From an uncultured Rhizobiaceae bacterium (GTDB taxonomy: Bacteria; Pseudomonadota; Alphaproteobacteria; Rhizobiales; Rhizobiaceae): a stretch of DNA of 64,000 bases. The notes under the pieces are model-generated. The model had not been told where the DNA came from and ran no database searches. It saw nothing but the letters and a program-made list of their open reading frames with translations. Every line of letters begins with the position of its first letter. The stretch's first letter is position 1. Shown in pieces: positions 9,317 to 19,562 of this stretch. Where the stretch lies: NCBI GenBank assembly GCA_951813045.1, contig CATOTF010000002.1, forward strand, positions 1,302,001 to 1,366,000, in the 5' to 3' direction. A program made the translations under genes and the position numbers.

Positions 9317-10447
9317 TTAGGTAAGCGAAATTCTGTTTCCGGAATGGCGCTCAATCAGGCCTGCCAGGTCGAGTTCCAGAAGAATCATTTGAACCTTTCC
9401 CGGTGCCATACCGGTAAATCGTATGAGGTCGTCAATTTCTGTGGGCGTGTGCCCGATTGCCTGCATGAGTGTTTCCCGGTCAGATTTGCTGGGTTCGTCA
9501 TCGCTCAAGTCACCATGGGGTTCTTCTAAAGAATAGCCGGACTGATGACTGCTTGTGGAAAGTGGCTGAATCGCCTCCAAAATATCTTCAGCATTGGTAA
9601 TCAACTGTGCCCCTTGTTTGATCAGATGATTGGCGCCTTCGCTGCGCGGGTCCAGCGGAGAGCCCGGGACAGCAAACACCAAGCGTCCCATTTCGTTAGC
9701 CAAACGCGCTGAAATCAAAGAGCCGGACCTTTTGGCCGCTTCGACAACGACAAGACCAAGCGCAATGCCCGCGACAATCCGGTTTCGTCGCGGAAAATCC
9801 TGAGCACGCGGCTGCCACCCGAACGGCATTTCTGAAATCAAAGCACCGCCATTTTCGACTATTGCCGTGGCAAGATCGACGTTTTCGAACGGGTAAATAT
9901 GATCAATGCCTCCCGCAAATACAGCCATTGTACCACCTGATATTGTGGCGGTATGGGCTGCAGAATCGATACCACGCGCCAATCCTGAAACCGTTGCGTA
10001 TCCCGCCGCAGATACCTCCTTCGCCAGGGACTGTGTTAATTTTACCCCGGCGATTGATGAGTTTCGTGAACCGACGAATGCAATAGTGTTTTGCGTTAGA
10101 ATGTCTGTTGAGCCCTTCACCGTAATTAACGGTGGTGGTGCATCTGCTGCCCGCAACGCGGTTGGATAATCGGGTTCGCCAAGACATACGATAGTCGCGC
10201 CAAGCCGATCAATTTGCTCCCGCTCCCGTTCTGCTTCGTCCTTAGACGCAATCTTGATCTTTTTGCCGCGTCCTCGAGCTGCGAGCTCAGGCAGAGCTTC
10301 CAGCGCGTTAGAGGCGGTTCCAAACCGCCTGATCAACTCCATAAATGTTGCAGGCCCAACATTTTCACTTCTAATAAGCCTTAGCCACGCAATCTTTTGA
10401 GTGTCCGCCAATGGGATCCCGGTTTTTGGCGTAAGAGCATCACTCAT
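9317..10447 (-). CDS. dprA: DNA-processing protein DprA
   Basis: 376 residues. DprA/Smf binds incoming single-stranded DNA and loads RecA in transformation. Parts: N-terminal SAM-like helices ([15 protein letters not shown]), the Rossmann-type DprA core with [30 protein letters not shown] and [10 protein letters not shown], and a C-terminal winged helix ([19 protein letters not shown]). Full length for alphaproteobacterial DprA. Its start overlaps the plsY stop by four bases (ATGA), so the two are coupled. Whether the organism is competent cannot be judged from this gene alone. Confidence 0.95.
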   Translation of the reverse strand: MSDALTPKTGIPLADTQKIAWLRLIRSENVGPATFMELIRRFGTASNALEALPELAARGRGKKIKIASKDEAEREREQIDRLGATIVCLGEPDYPTALRAADAPPPLITVKGSTDILTQNTIAFVGSRNSSIAGVKLTQSLAKEVSAAGYATVSGLARGIDSAAHTATISGGTMAVFAGGIDHIYPFENVDLATAIVENGGALISEMPFGWQPRAQDFPRRNRIVAGIALGLVVVEAAKRSGSLISARLANEMGRLVFAVPGSPLDPRSEGANHLIKQGAQLITNAEDILEAIQPLSTSSHQSGYSLEEPHGDLSDDEPSKSDRETLMQAIGHTPTEIDDLIRFTGMAPGKVQMILLELDLAGLIERHSGNRISLT

Positions 10448-11046
10448 CCCTTAGAGCCGATCTTGCTTTCCGATCCGCTGAGAAGGCGTTTTATGTTCTC
10501 GCGATGCATGTACCAACCAAGGAATGTCATGAGTGCTAACATTATAGCGACTTGGAATGTCGGCGCATCCAGCCACCACACGATAATGGGTGCAGCAAGG
10601 GTTGCTGTCAGCGCTGCAAGCGAAGAATACCGTGTTCCCGCCGCAATGCCGAGCCAGACAACTGCAAATGCCAGCAGACCCGGAAGGCTGATGGCCAGCA
10701 GTACGCCCACATAGACCGCGATGCCTTTGCCGCCTCTGAATTTGAGCCAGATCGGGAAAAGGTGTCCAGCGAATGCGCCAAACCCGGCCCAGATCGCAAT
10801 ATTGGGTCCAGAACTAAGGAAAATCCATACTGCGACCGCACCTTTGAGCGCATCCGCCAACAATGTCAGTGCCGCGAGACCTTTTCGCCCCGTCCGCAGG
10901 ACATTCGTCGCACCGATGTTTCCAGAACCAATTTTTCGCACATCTCCTGCACCACCCAGTTTCGCAATCAGAAGACCAAACGGAATTGAGCCAAGCAGAT
11001 AGCCAACAAGAAGCGGCGCAATCAGCACTGAAAAGTCTAGTTCCAT
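10444..11046 (-). CDS. plsY: glycerol-3-phosphate acyltransferase PlsY
   Basis: 200 residues, integral membrane. Transfers the acyl group from acyl-phosphate to glycerol 3-phosphate, the first step of phosphatidic acid synthesis. Signature motifs of the PlsY family are present: [20 protein letters not shown] (phosphate-binding loop), [17 protein letters not shown]. Five hydrophobic segments. Start chosen at the ATG with GAGGG just upstream ([11 protein letters not shown]); the open frame to 11100 would run into the upstream gene. It sits 19 bases after the dihydroorotase-like gene. Confidence 0.95.
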   Translation of the reverse strand: MELDFSVLIAPLLVGYLLGSIPFGLLIAKLGGAGDVRKIGSGNIGATNVLRTGRKGLAALTLLADALKGAVAVWIFLSSGPNIAIWAGFGAFAGHLFPIWLKFRGGKGIAVYVGVLLAISLPGLLAFAVVWLGIAAGTRYSSLAALTATLAAPIIVWWLDAPTFQVAIMLALMTFLGWYMHRENIKRLLSGSESKIGSKG

Positions 11047-11065
11047 AATTCCCTCATTTGGGGCG

Positions 11066-12382
11066 TCAGACGTCCCTCGAAAACACTGTGCGTCCGGCAA
11101 CGATTGTTTTCAAGATGCGTCCTTGAAAACGGGCGCCTTCAAACGCAGTATTTTTGGATCGAGAACGCAATCGATCTTCTTCCATAATCCAGGGCATATC
11201 CGGGTCAAACAGGATCATATCTGCAGGTGCACCTTGCGTTAACGTGCCGCACGGCAGGCTCAACCGCCGTGCAGGTGCCGTAGAAAGGCATTCCAGAAGG
11301 CGCATCAACGGAATGCCATCCGTGTGATGAAGTCTCAAGGCTGCTGCAAACAGGCTTTCCAAACCAATGGCCCCATCAGCCGCTTCGGCAAAGGGCAGGC
11401 GTTTGGTGTCGACATCCTGCGGGTCATGATTGGAGCAAATAATGTCGATAGCCCCAGTTCTGATGCCTTCGATCATAGCCTGACGGTCATCTTCATGGCG
11501 CAAGGGTGGTGATACTTTAAAAAACGTCCTGTAGCTGCCAATGTCTGTTTCGTTCAGAGCGAGATTGGCCACTGCAACACCCGCTGAAACGTTCAACTTG
11601 TTGTCTTTGGCCCGCTTTATGACGTCGACTGAATCTGATGTAGACAGGCAGGAGGCGTGGTATTTTCCTCTGGTCATGCCTACCAGCCTCATGTCCCGCT
11701 CAAGTGGGATAATTTCCGCCTCACGCGGGATGCCGGGCAGACCCATCCTTGTTGCGTTGAAACCTGCGTTCATTACCCCGCCACCGAGGGATGAATCCCG
11801 CGTTGCGGCCATTATGAGTCCATCAAAATCACGAGAATAAGTAAGGGCACGGCGCATCATTTGCGGATTTTCAACGGTCTTTCGCCCGTCTGTAAAACAG
11901 ACTGCCCCCGCGTCCTTGAGCAGGCCAAATTCAGTCATTTCTTCGCCGCGCAGTCCCCGCGAAAGTGCTGCTGCAGGAAGAATTCTGATTTTTGATTTTT
12001 CGAGGGCTGTTTGGCGAACAAATTCAACAAGTGCGACATCATCGATAACAGGATCTGTATCCGGCATCATGACAAGTGAAGTTACACCGCCAGAAGCTGC
12101 TGCTTTGCCCGCAGTCTTGATGGTTTCTCGGTGTTCACCGCCCGGTTCACCGATGAAAACACGGCTGTCAACTAAACCCGGAGCAAGAATAAGCCCTCGA
12201 CACTCTATTATCTTGCATGATTTATGCAGATTATCGCGGGGCAGGTCTTTACCGATTTTTTCGATCCTGCCACGCGTGACTAAAACATCGCCGTGTTGGT
12301 CCATGTTTTGCGAAGGGTCGATGATACGGGCGTTGACGAACAGGCGCTGGCGCGGCGGCTTGGATTTAATGGATTTTTTCAT
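11066..12382 (-). CDS. dihydroorotase-like protein (non-catalytic PyrC homologue)
   Basis: 438 residues, amidohydrolase fold of the type I dihydroorotase family. Active dihydroorotases have an HxH metal motif after the first strand (PGxVDxHxH) and a catalytic Asp in TDHAPH. Here the first reads [19 protein letters not shown], so both histidines are missing, and the second reads SNHDPQD, so Asp is Asn. The protein should therefore not hydrolyse dihydroorotate. Known non-catalytic homologues (PyrC', PyrX) hold aspartate transcarbamoylase in its active dodecamer; its 4-base overlap with pyrB fits that role. A separate active dihydroorotase should exist elsewhere in the genome. Confidence 0.88.
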   Translation of the reverse strand: MKKSIKSKPPRQRLFVNARIIDPSQNMDQHGDVLVTRGRIEKIGKDLPRDNLHKSCKIIECRGLILAPGLVDSRVFIGEPGGEHRETIKTAGKAAASGGVTSLVMMPDTDPVIDDVALVEFVRQTALEKSKIRILPAAALSRGLRGEEMTEFGLLKDAGAVCFTDGRKTVENPQMMRRALTYSRDFDGLIMAATRDSSLGGGVMNAGFNATRMGLPGIPREAEIIPLERDMRLVGMTRGKYHASCLSTSDSVDVIKRAKDNKLNVSAGVAVANLALNETDIGSYRTFFKVSPPLRHEDDRQAMIEGIRTGAIDIICSNHDPQDVDTKRLPFAEAADGAIGLESLFAAALRLHHTDGIPLMRLLECLSTAPARRLSLPCGTLTQGAPADMILFDPDMPWIMEEDRLRSRSKNTAFEGARFQGRILKTIVAGRTVFSRDV

Positions 12383-13374
12383 GCCATATCCACCGGATTT
12401 TCCAGTTGTAATGCTTCCATCACGGCCATGCGGACGGCTACTCCCATTTCAACCTGCTCGACAATCACGCTTTGCACCCCGTCGGCGATGGGAGAAGCGA
12501 TCTCAACCCCGCGGTTCATGGGCCCCGGATGCATGACGATTGCATCGGATTTAGCCAGTGCAACCCTTTCCGCCGTCAGTCCGAAATAGCGATAATATTC
12601 CCGTGCTGAGGGAATAAACGCACCAGACATCCGTTCAGATTGAAGGCGCAACATCATGACAACATCACAACCGGGCAAGCCGTCTTCCATTTTATGAAAG
12701 GTGCTGGTCCCCAGCTCTTCAATTCCACCGGGTATCAGTGTTGACGGCGCAATGAGGCGGACCTGCGCTCCCATCGCATTGAGAAGATGAATGTTAGATC
12801 GAGCAACGCGCGAGTGAACAATATCGCCGCATATCGCCACTGTCAGGCCTTCAATCCTGCCTTTTGACCGGCGAATTGTTAACGCGTCCAACAGGGCCTG
12901 AGTTGGATGCTCATGGGCACCGTCGCCAGCGTTGATGACAGAACAGCCCATTTTCTGCGCCAACAGTTCGGCCGCTCCCGCAGCATTATGACGAACGACC
13001 AGCAAATCCGGCTGCATCGCATTGAGCGTTACAGCCGTATCCATGAGCGTTTCACCCTTTTTAACAGACGAAGTTTGGACGGCCATATTGATGACGTCCA
13101 TACCAAGCCGTTTACCCGCAATTTCAAACGAGGACTGGGTGCGGGTAGAATTTTCGAAGAACAGATTGATCAGGGTGCGCCCGGAAAGGGTAGGGCGGCG
13201 TTTTTCGATCTGCCGTGATATTCCCACCATTTCATCAGCCCGGTCCAACAAAAATGTGATGTCGGAAGGCTGAAGTCCTTCGATTCCGATCAAATGGTCC
13301 AGCGAAAAAGGTTTTTCACGAAAGGCAGGGGCTTTCGTTTCGTCATTTAGCGATGAGTGTGCAGATTTTGTCAT
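12379..13374 (-). CDS. pyrB: aspartate carbamoyltransferase catalytic subunit
   Basis: 331 residues. Makes N-carbamoyl-aspartate from carbamoyl phosphate and aspartate in pyrimidine synthesis. Carbamoyl-phosphate loop [20 protein letters not shown] (the family STRT motif), then [25 protein letters not shown] and [13 protein letters not shown]. Length is normal for the catalytic chain. It is the first gene of a minus-strand series pyrB - dihydroorotase-like - plsY - dprA. I saw no regulatory leader upstream. Confidence 0.96.
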   Translation of the reverse strand: MTKSAHSSLNDETKAPAFREKPFSLDHLIGIEGLQPSDITFLLDRADEMVGISRQIEKRRPTLSGRTLINLFFENSTRTQSSFEIAGKRLGMDVINMAVQTSSVKKGETLMDTAVTLNAMQPDLLVVRHNAAGAAELLAQKMGCSVINAGDGAHEHPTQALLDALTIRRSKGRIEGLTVAICGDIVHSRVARSNIHLLNAMGAQVRLIAPSTLIPGGIEELGTSTFHKMEDGLPGCDVVMMLRLQSERMSGAFIPSAREYYRYFGLTAERVALAKSDAIVMHPGPMNRGVEIASPIADGVQSVIVEQVEMGVAVRMAVMEALQLENPVDMA

Positions 13375-13511
13375 TAAAGGCCCTGCTTAGGGGCGAATGT
13401 TTCATACGGCAAGCGTTGAAGTGGCCTGTGCACGAAATTTCTCACATGTCGGCATAATGATGTAATGCTGTTACTCTGATTCACCGAAATAACACCTGAT
13501 TTTCAAGCTCT

Positions 13512-15119
13512 ATGACCAATCAATCACCTGTTTACGCCGGACATAATGCATATTTGAGCGACGGCGTTCTTTTGCAATTAACAACCCATTTGGACGGCAA
13601 ACTGAAAGAGGGGTTTACCTCCCATGGCAAATGGGTAGCGGCACCGGAAGCGCTGGATCTGGCAAGGCTCGCGAATGAAAATCCACCCAAACTTAAAACT
13701 TACGATTCCAAAGGCGAGCGCGCTGACGTGGTGGAGTATCATCCGGCCTATCACGCCCTGATGCGTCGTGGCATCGCGATTGGGTTGGGAGGCTCAATTT
13801 GGGAAGACGATCCGCAGGAAAAGGGCGTCCGCAACCTGGCCCGGGCTGTGCGCTTCATGTTGACCTCCCAACTGGAAGTTGGGCACACATGCCCGATAAC
13901 CATGACCCATGCCAGCACAGCGGCTCTGATGACGGAGCCGGACCTGATAAAAGACTGGGTTTCGCGCATAACGTCGCGCCATTACGACAGTGCACAAAAA
14001 TCCCCGGGGACCAAACAGGGCATCACCATCGGAATGGGGATGACCGAGCGACAGGGTGGTTCTGACGTGCGGGCAAATACCAGTACCGCAATCAAAGGGA
14101 ATGATGGCGCATGGCGAATTAACGGTGAAAAGTGGTTCTTCTCGGCCCCGATGTGCGATGCGTTTTTGGTTCTTGCAAATACACCGGCGGGAATATCCTG
14201 TTTCTTTTTGCCCCGTTTATTACCCGATGGGCAAAACAACGGACTGCATTTTCAACGGTTAAAGGAAAAGGTTGGAAACCGATCCAACGCTTCTTCTGAA
14301 GTGAAGTTTGAAAATACAGTAGGCTCTTTGGTTGGCGAAGAAGGCAAAGGCATCAAGACCATTTTGGAAATGGTAACATTAACGCGGCTGGATTGCGTTC
14401 TAGGTTCGGCGGGTCAAATGCGGGCGGCATTGGCGGAAGCCGTCCACCATTGTCGCCACCGATCTGCGTTTGGTGAAAAGCTTATCGATCAGCCATTGAT
14501 GATACGAGTTTTGGGTGACCTTGCGCTCGATGTTGCTGCCGCTCAATGTTTGGCATTGAGACTGGCGCGCAGTTTCGATTTGGCGAGCACAGATTCGGTT
14601 GAGGCCGGATACGCCAGGCTGATGACCCCGGTGATCAAATATTGGGTGTGCAAATCAGCGCCAGCCATGATTGTTGAGGCGATGGAGTGTATTGGCGGCA
14701 ACGGTTATGTCGAAGAAGGAGTGATGGGTCGGTTGTACCGTGAGGCTCCGCTCAACGCGATTTGGGAAGGCTCCGGCAACATCATGTGTCTTGATGTGCT
14801 GCGGGTCATCAGAAAAGGCCCAAATACCGTCAACAGCGTCCTGGACCGCCTTAAAGACGACCTGGGCGAGGGCAACGGTCAATCGATTGATGTGCTGCGC
14901 ATTGCCGGTGATATTGCGATGGAAGATGAAGGGTCTGCCAGAATTCTTACCGAGCAATTAGCGCTGACAGCTGCTGCGGCGGAAATGCGCCGTTCATTAC
15001 CCACGGAAATTGCAGATGCATTTGTCGACAGTCGGTTGGGACGACCGTGGCGACATACATATGGCATGATGGATTCCCGTTATAATGCCCGTGCTATAAT
15101 TGATTTTGTCTGTGGTTAG
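13512..15119 (+). CDS. acyl-CoA dehydrogenase family protein, AidB-like
   Basis: 535 residues, longer than ordinary acyl-CoA dehydrogenases (~380) and matching the AidB branch. Visible: CPITMTHASTAAL, the FAD-contacting GITIGMGMTERQGGSDVRAN and INGEKWFFSAPMCD, the C-terminal four-helix bundle with RLDCVLGSAGQMRAAL, and YVEEGVMGRLYREAPLNAIWEGSGNIM. In E. coli AidB is an FAD- and DNA-binding protein of the adaptive response to alkylation; many homologues may be plain acyl-CoA dehydrogenases. It stands alone, divergent from pyrB. The precise substrate is unknown. Confidence 0.9.
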   Translation: MTNQSPVYAGHNAYLSDGVLLQLTTHLDGKLKEGFTSHGKWVAAPEALDLARLANENPPKLKTYDSKGERADVVEYHPAYHALMRRGIAIGLGGSIWEDDPQEKGVRNLARAVRFMLTSQLEVGHTCPITMTHASTAALMTEPDLIKDWVSRITSRHYDSAQKSPGTKQGITIGMGMTERQGGSDVRANTSTAIKGNDGAWRINGEKWFFSAPMCDAFLVLANTPAGISCFFLPRLLPDGQNNGLHFQRLKEKVGNRSNASSEVKFENTVGSLVGEEGKGIKTILEMVTLTRLDCVLGSAGQMRAALAEAVHHCRHRSAFGEKLIDQPLMIRVLGDLALDVAAAQCLALRLARSFDLASTDSVEAGYARLMTPVIKYWVCKSAPAMIVEAMECIGGNGYVEEGVMGRLYREAPLNAIWEGSGNIMCLDVLRVIRKGPNTVNSVLDRLKDDLGEGNGQSIDVLRIAGDIAMEDEGSARILTEQLALTAAAAEMRRSLPTEIADAFVDSRLGRPWRHTYGMMDSRYNARAIIDFVCG

Positions 15120-15239
15120 ATAAGCATTTTTACTGGAAGCGCTAAATTAACCTTAACAAATGCTTTACGTTGCGCTCGCGGCGAATGCTGGCCACATTAC
15201 TTCTAACGGGACGGGGCAACATACGAGCGGCAAGTTTTT

Positions 15240-15557
15240 ATGCGCACACTATTTTTTCTTTGGGCAATACCAACGTCCCTGATCGGTTTATGGTACGGAT
15301 TATCTGCAAATAACCTGCATTTTGGAACACGAATCTTCTCCCGTGAGTTACACGACCTCGTTTTCAATCTCTACGGTAACATGCTGGGTATTGCGCCAGA
15401 AGCGCTGCCTGCGATGCTTGCCAAAACCATCGCTTTTGACAGCGCTATCGTATTGAGTATCGTCGCCTATCGCATGCGTAAAAGCTGGTGGCCCACCGTT
15501 AGCCAGATGTTCCGTTCCGATGCTCCTGTAGTCGGTCAAGGCAGCTCTGCAGAATAA
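15240..15557 (+). CDS. DUF6105-like small membrane protein
   Basis: 105 residues. N-terminal hydrophobic segment (LFFLWAIPTSLIGLWYGLSA), then the stretch GTRIFSRELHDLVFNLYGNM, then a second hydrophobic helix and a polar tail. The pattern matches my recollection of DUF6105, a short family of unknown function in Rhizobiales; this assignment is from memory. Its last 59 bases overlap ruvX on the other strand, a convergent arrangement. Confidence 0.72.
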   Translation: MRTLFFLWAIPTSLIGLWYGLSANNLHFGTRIFSRELHDLVFNLYGNMLGIAPEALPAMLAKTIAFDSAIVLSIVAYRMRKSWWPTVSQMFRSDAPVVGQGSSAE

Positions 15558-16002
15558 TCGACGCGGCAATCTGGTCGATATTTTTAGCCCGTTTCCTGCG
15601 GGTCATATCCGCTTCCAGCATGGCTTGCTCAGCGGCATAGCTTGACAATCGTTCATCCCAATATAGCAACGGCAGGTCGGTCAACGGACGCATATTGCGT
15701 ACGAATGCGCGTGTCGCCTGGGCACGAGGGCCCTCTGAACCGTCCATATTGTAGGGCAGGCCCATGACAAGGCCCTGCACACCTTCTTTTTTGATGTAAG
15801 CCAGCATCAGCTCAACATCGGTGGTGAACTTTTTGCGCCGAATTGTATCCACCGGTGACGCAATGGACCAATTTGAGTCGGATATCGCCATGCCAATCGT
15901 TTTAGTGCCCAGGTCGAGCCCCAATAATCTACGATTATTGCTGGATTTTGCTTGAAGCAGTTCTACAAACTGTTCAACACTCAGGTCAGGTACTTTTGCC
16001 AT
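15499..16002 (-). CDS. ruvX: Holliday junction resolvase-like protein RuvX (YqgF)
   Basis: 167 residues, RNase H-like fold. The metal-binding Asp lies in LLGLDLGTKTIGMAISD; the other acidic positions are in PYNMDGSEGPRA (E) and WDERLSSYAAE (D/E). YqgF is essential in E. coli and has been linked to pre-16S rRNA 5' processing and Holliday junction cleavage. A ~25-residue N-terminal extension precedes the conserved core. It is divergent from the UPF0173 gene and overlaps the tail of the DUF6105-like gene. Confidence 0.93.
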   Translation of the reverse strand: MAKVPDLSVEQFVELLQAKSSNNRRLLGLDLGTKTIGMAISDSNWSIASPVDTIRRKKFTTDVELMLAYIKKEGVQGLVMGLPYNMDGSEGPRAQATRAFVRNMRPLTDLPLLYWDERLSSYAAEQAMLEADMTRRKRAKNIDQIAASIILQSCLDRLQEHRNGTSG

Positions 16003-16036
16003 GGACGGCCCTTAACAAGATTCGGGAGAAATGACG

Positions 16037-16738
16037 ATGAAATTGACGTGGTACGGTCATGCGGCATTCAAGGTAGAGACGGACAAGGCAAATATTCTGA
16101 TTGATCCGTTCTTTTCCGGCAATCCAACGTTCCCCGAAGACAAGCGCGATGAAGCAATTGATGGTGTTACGCATATCGCTTTGACCCACGGCCATGGCGA
16201 CCACATCGGAGATAGTGTCCAGATTGCCAGGGACACCGGCGCGATGGTGATCGGTAATTTTGATCTGATACAATGGTTACAGAAGCAAGGCCTTGAGAAT
16301 GTCGATTTTGGTAATACAGGTGGCACCGTGCACCACGATGGCTTTTCGATAACCTGGGTGCAAGCATTCCATTCCTCTGGGACCGTGGACGAGAATGGTG
16401 TTGCCCATGGATTAGGCATGCCCAATGGTTTGGTTTTCCATTTTGAATCTGGCGAATCCCTCTATCATATGGGGGACACCGATATATTTGGTGACATGGC
16501 GCTTATTGAAGAGCTTCATCGTCCGCAAGTGGGCATTGTGCCCGTTGGTGACCGCTTTACAATGGGCGGTGCGGTGGCGGCGCTAGCCTGCAATCGCTAT
16601 TTCAATTTCAAGACGATTATTCCCTGCCATTTCGGCACTTTCTCGCTCATTGACTCTACCGCAGACAAATTTGTGGAAGCCATGGAAGGCGACGATCGGG
16701 TAAAGGTTATGGAAATCGGCGTCGGTACGACCTTTTAA
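16037..16738 (+). CDS. UPF0173 metal-dependent hydrolase
   Basis: 233 residues, metallo-beta-lactamase fold. Starts [20 protein letters not shown]; the metal motif is [10 protein letters not shown], with further ligands in [11 protein letters not shown] and IPCHFGTF. This is the UPF0173 (YtkL-type) pattern; the physiological substrate is unknown. I prefer ATG 16037 to ATG 16031 because GGGAG sits eight bases before the former and only two before the latter. It lies 105 bases upstream of gatC on the same strand. Confidence 0.92.
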   Translation: MKLTWYGHAAFKVETDKANILIDPFFSGNPTFPEDKRDEAIDGVTHIALTHGHGDHIGDSVQIARDTGAMVIGNFDLIQWLQKQGLENVDFGNTGGTVHHDGFSITWVQAFHSSGTVDENGVAHGLGMPNGLVFHFESGESLYHMGDTDIFGDMALIEELHRPQVGIVPVGDRFTMGGAVAALACNRYFNFKTIIPCHFGTFSLIDSTADKFVEAMEGDDRVKVMEIGVGTTF

Positions 16739-16843
16739 GTTCGCTACCGTTAGCCGAACCCTGACATAGGGGATTTACGGCTGAGCGGCGCGGGGCTAAT
16801 ACAGGCTCAATCTGACTCCATTCCTAATCTGGAAAATCTTCTC

Positions 16844-17131
16844 ATGTCTGTTGATACAGCAACCGTAAAACGCGTCGCAAAGCTCTCCCGTATCGCCATC
16901 AGCGATGAACGGGCAGAAAGCATGAAAGCCGAACTCAATACGATTCTGGGCTTCGTAGAACAATTACAGGAAGTTGATATTGAAGGCGTCGAGCCGATGA
17001 CGTCAGTGGTCGATATGGATATGCGCAAGCGGGTTGATGAAGTGAACGACGGCAATAAGGCCAATGATGTGACTGCTAACGCCCCCGCCAGTCAGAACAA
17101 TTTCTTCATGGTGCCGAAAGTCGTCGAATAG
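16844..17131 (+). CDS. gatC: Asp-tRNA(Asn)/Glu-tRNA(Gln) amidotransferase subunit C
   Basis: 95 residues. The small subunit that clamps GatA to GatB in the tRNA-dependent amidotransferase. Typical features: [19 protein letters not shown] at the start, [15 protein letters not shown], and [20 protein letters not shown]. It leads the cluster gatC-gatA-oxygenase-gatB-oxygenase and lies 48 bases before gatA. Confidence 0.95.
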   Translation: MSVDTATVKRVAKLSRIAISDERAESMKAELNTILGFVEQLQEVDIEGVEPMTSVVDMDMRKRVDEVNDGNKANDVTANAPASQNNFFMVPKVVE

Positions 17132-17179
17132 ATCCGTCGACCTCACCCCAAGATTATTCAGTTACGAAAAACAAGAACA

Positions 17180-18673
17180 ATGACCGACCTCACCAAACTG
17201 ACCATTTCTGAACTGCGCGAAGGCTTTAAAGCAAAGTCCTTCACATCGCTGGAGGCGACGAATGCCTTTATTGACGCCATTGATACCTCAAATGAGACGT
17301 TGAACGCCTATATCGTGCAAACAGCGGATATAGCGCGCGAACGGGCTGCTGCGTCTGACGCTAAACTTGCGAAAGGCGAGGGCGGTGCATTGGAGGGTAT
17401 TCCTGTTGGTATTAAAGACCTCTACGCGACCCTTGATGTTCATACGCAAGCCTGCAGCCATATTCTCGATGGATTTCAACCCCGTTATGAATCCACCGTC
17501 ACGCAGAACATGTTTGACGATGGCGCGGTCATGTTGGGCAAGCTCAATATGGACGAGTTTGCAATGGGTTCATCAAACGAGACATCATATTACGGGCCGG
17601 TTACGAACCCGTGGAAACGGGTAGGAGAGCAGACTGATAACGGCACAGCATTGGTGCCCGGCGGCTCGTCCGGTGGTTCCGCTGCGGCTGTGGCGGCTGA
17701 TCTGTGTGCTGCGGCAACAGCATCCGACACAGGCGGTTCCATCCGTCAGCCTGCAGCACTTACGGGAACCGTAGGTATCAAACCCACTTACGGGCGCTGT
17801 TCACGTCTTGGCATGGTGGCGTTTGCGTCCTCTCTCGATCAGGCGGGACCTATCACCAAAGATGTGCGGGATTCCGCCATCATGCTCGGTTCAATGGCCA
17901 GCAGTGACCCACGCGATACAACTTGTGTTGATATGCCGGTTCCCGACTATGAAGCAGCGATTGGCAAAAGCATCAAAGGTATGAAGATCGGAATACCAAA
18001 AGAATACCGTCTCGACGGCATGCCGCAGGAAATTGAAAAACTCTGGGAACAGGGCAAGGCCATGCTGCGCGACGCGGGCGCTGAGATTGTCGATATCTCA
18101 CTGCCCCACACGAAATACGCTCTGCCAGCCTATTATATCGTCGCTCCAGCAGAAGCCTCTTCCAACCTTGCCCGTTACGACGGTGTGAAATACGGGCTTC
18201 GGGTGGATGGCAAGAATATCGAAGAAATGTACGAGAATACGCGTGCTGAAGGTTTTGGCGAAGAGGTAAAGCGCCGTGTTATGATTGGCACCTATGTCCT
18301 GTCAGCCGGTTTCTATGACGCCTATTACACAAGAGCGCAAAAAGTACGTACGTTGATCAAGCGCGATTTTGAAACAGTCTTTGATAATGGGATTGACTGC
18401 ATTCTGACACCGGCGACACCTTCTGCTGCATTTGCCATTGGGGACAAGGAAATGGCGGCAGACCCGGTCAAAATGTACCTCAACGATGTTTTTACCGTAA
18501 CGGTCAACATGGCAGGCTTGCCGGGTATTTCCGTTCCTGCAGGGCTTTCTGATGAAGGCCTGCCGCTTGGCCTTCAACTGATCGGCAAGCCCTTTGAAGA
18601 AGGTACGCTATTTCAAGCCGGTACGATAATCGAGGAAGCCGCTGGCAGGTTTAACGCACCCCGCTGGTGGTAA
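17180..18673 (+). CDS. gatA: Asp-tRNA(Asn)/Glu-tRNA(Gln) amidotransferase subunit A
   Basis: 497 residues. Releases ammonia from glutamine and passes it to GatB. The amidase signature is complete: catalytic Lys in [12 protein letters not shown], the cis-Ser in [15 protein letters not shown], and the nucleophile Ser in [15 protein letters not shown]. Full length. The next gene, an Fe(II)/2-oxoglutarate oxygenase, starts 12 bases after its stop with a GGAGG that begins in the gap, so the two are very likely cotranscribed. Confidence 0.96.
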   Translation: MTDLTKLTISELREGFKAKSFTSLEATNAFIDAIDTSNETLNAYIVQTADIARERAAASDAKLAKGEGGALEGIPVGIKDLYATLDVHTQACSHILDGFQPRYESTVTQNMFDDGAVMLGKLNMDEFAMGSSNETSYYGPVTNPWKRVGEQTDNGTALVPGGSSGGSAAAVAADLCAAATASDTGGSIRQPAALTGTVGIKPTYGRCSRLGMVAFASSLDQAGPITKDVRDSAIMLGSMASSDPRDTTCVDMPVPDYEAAIGKSIKGMKIGIPKEYRLDGMPQEIEKLWEQGKAMLRDAGAEIVDISLPHTKYALPAYYIVAPAEASSNLARYDGVKYGLRVDGKNIEEMYENTRAEGFGEEVKRRVMIGTYVLSAGFYDAYYTRAQKVRTLIKRDFETVFDNGIDCILTPATPSAAFAIGDKEMAADPVKMYLNDVFTVTVNMAGLPGISVPAGLSDEGLPLGLQLIGKPFEEGTLFQAGTIIEEAAGRFNAPRWW

Positions 18674-18685
18674 TTGGAGGTTTCT

Positions 18686-19465
18686 ATGAACGTCGAACAG
18701 GTTGTTGATTTTACATCGCACCCACTGGAAAATGCTGATTATCTTCGGTTTTGCCGTGCGCAACTGGATAGTGACGGAGTTCTGGCCTTGTCAGGTTTCA
18801 TTCGTCCTGATGCATTGGAAGCCATGAAACAGGAAGCCGAATCTGGCATGAAGGACGCCTATTTCTGCGCCCAGAACCATTCGGTCTACCTTGAACCAAA
18901 AGACCCGGCGCACAGTGATGACCATCCAAAGAACCGTCAAGTGACGTCGTCTAAGGGCTGTATTTGCCACGACATGGTCGGGCAGGATTCACCCCTTCGT
19001 GGACTCTATGATTCGCAGGAATTCCGCGACTTCATCATGTCCGTTACCGGAGAAACGAGCCTGCATCCTTATGCGGATACACTTTCCTCTATCAATATAC
19101 ATTATGCCAATCGTGGGCAGGAACTGGGGTGGCATTTTGACAATTCCGAATTCGCAACAACCCTGTTGATCGAAAAACCGGACGCCGGATCACGCTTTGA
19201 ATACGTCAAAGACCTGCGAGATGCATCAGCTGGTGAGATGAACTACGATGGCGTCGGCAAACTATTGGATGGAGAGACCAAACCGGACGTATTGGAAATG
19301 GAACCGGGAACATTAGTCCTGTTCCGTGGCCGCAACTCCATCCATCGGGTTTCGCCAAACGAAAGCGACAAGACCCGCATATTGTCGGTTTTGGCCTATA
19401 ATTCAGAACCCGGTGTTGAGTTGTCCGAGTCCGCCCGAATGACATTCTATGGGCGGTTGAACTGA
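18686..19465 (+). CDS. Fe(II)/2-oxoglutarate-dependent oxygenase, unassigned
   Basis: 259 residues. A double-stranded beta-helix oxygenase: metal ligands HxD in LGWHFDNSEFATT and the distal His in RGRNSIHRVSPN, with the 2-oxoglutarate-binding Arg expected in DKTRILSVLAY. A conserved-looking N-terminal region has CRAQLDSDGVLALSGF and the cysteine pair in SSKGCICHDMV. The start at 18686 is set by GGAGG nine bases upstream. It sits between gatA and gatB, with only 12 bases to gatA and 97 to gatB. The substrate is unknown; placement in an amidotransferase operon does not by itself prove a link to tRNA or glutamine chemistry. Confidence 0.85.
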   Translation: MNVEQVVDFTSHPLENADYLRFCRAQLDSDGVLALSGFIRPDALEAMKQEAESGMKDAYFCAQNHSVYLEPKDPAHSDDHPKNRQVTSSKGCICHDMVGQDSPLRGLYDSQEFRDFIMSVTGETSLHPYADTLSSINIHYANRGQELGWHFDNSEFATTLLIEKPDAGSRFEYVKDLRDASAGEMNYDGVGKLLDGETKPDVLEMEPGTLVLFRGRNSIHRVSPNESDKTRILSVLAYNSEPGVELSESARMTFYGRLN

Positions 19466-19490
19466 TGAATAATGCTAACTTGTAATACCC

Positions 19491-19504
19491 ATGTAAATTT
19501 ACAT
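19491..19504. promoter_or_regulatory. 14-bp perfect palindrome ahead of gatB
   Basis: ATGTAAATTTACAT is perfectly self-complementary, 59 bases before the gatB start and 26 bases past the oxygenase stop. It could be an operator for a dimeric regulator giving gatB a separate promoter. It is short and AT-rich, so chance is possible. Confidence 0.3.
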
Positions 19505-19562
19505 ATCAAATGGCCTGGAACGGCATCAACATTAATAGCGAAACAACAGAGTCAGTCCTGAA

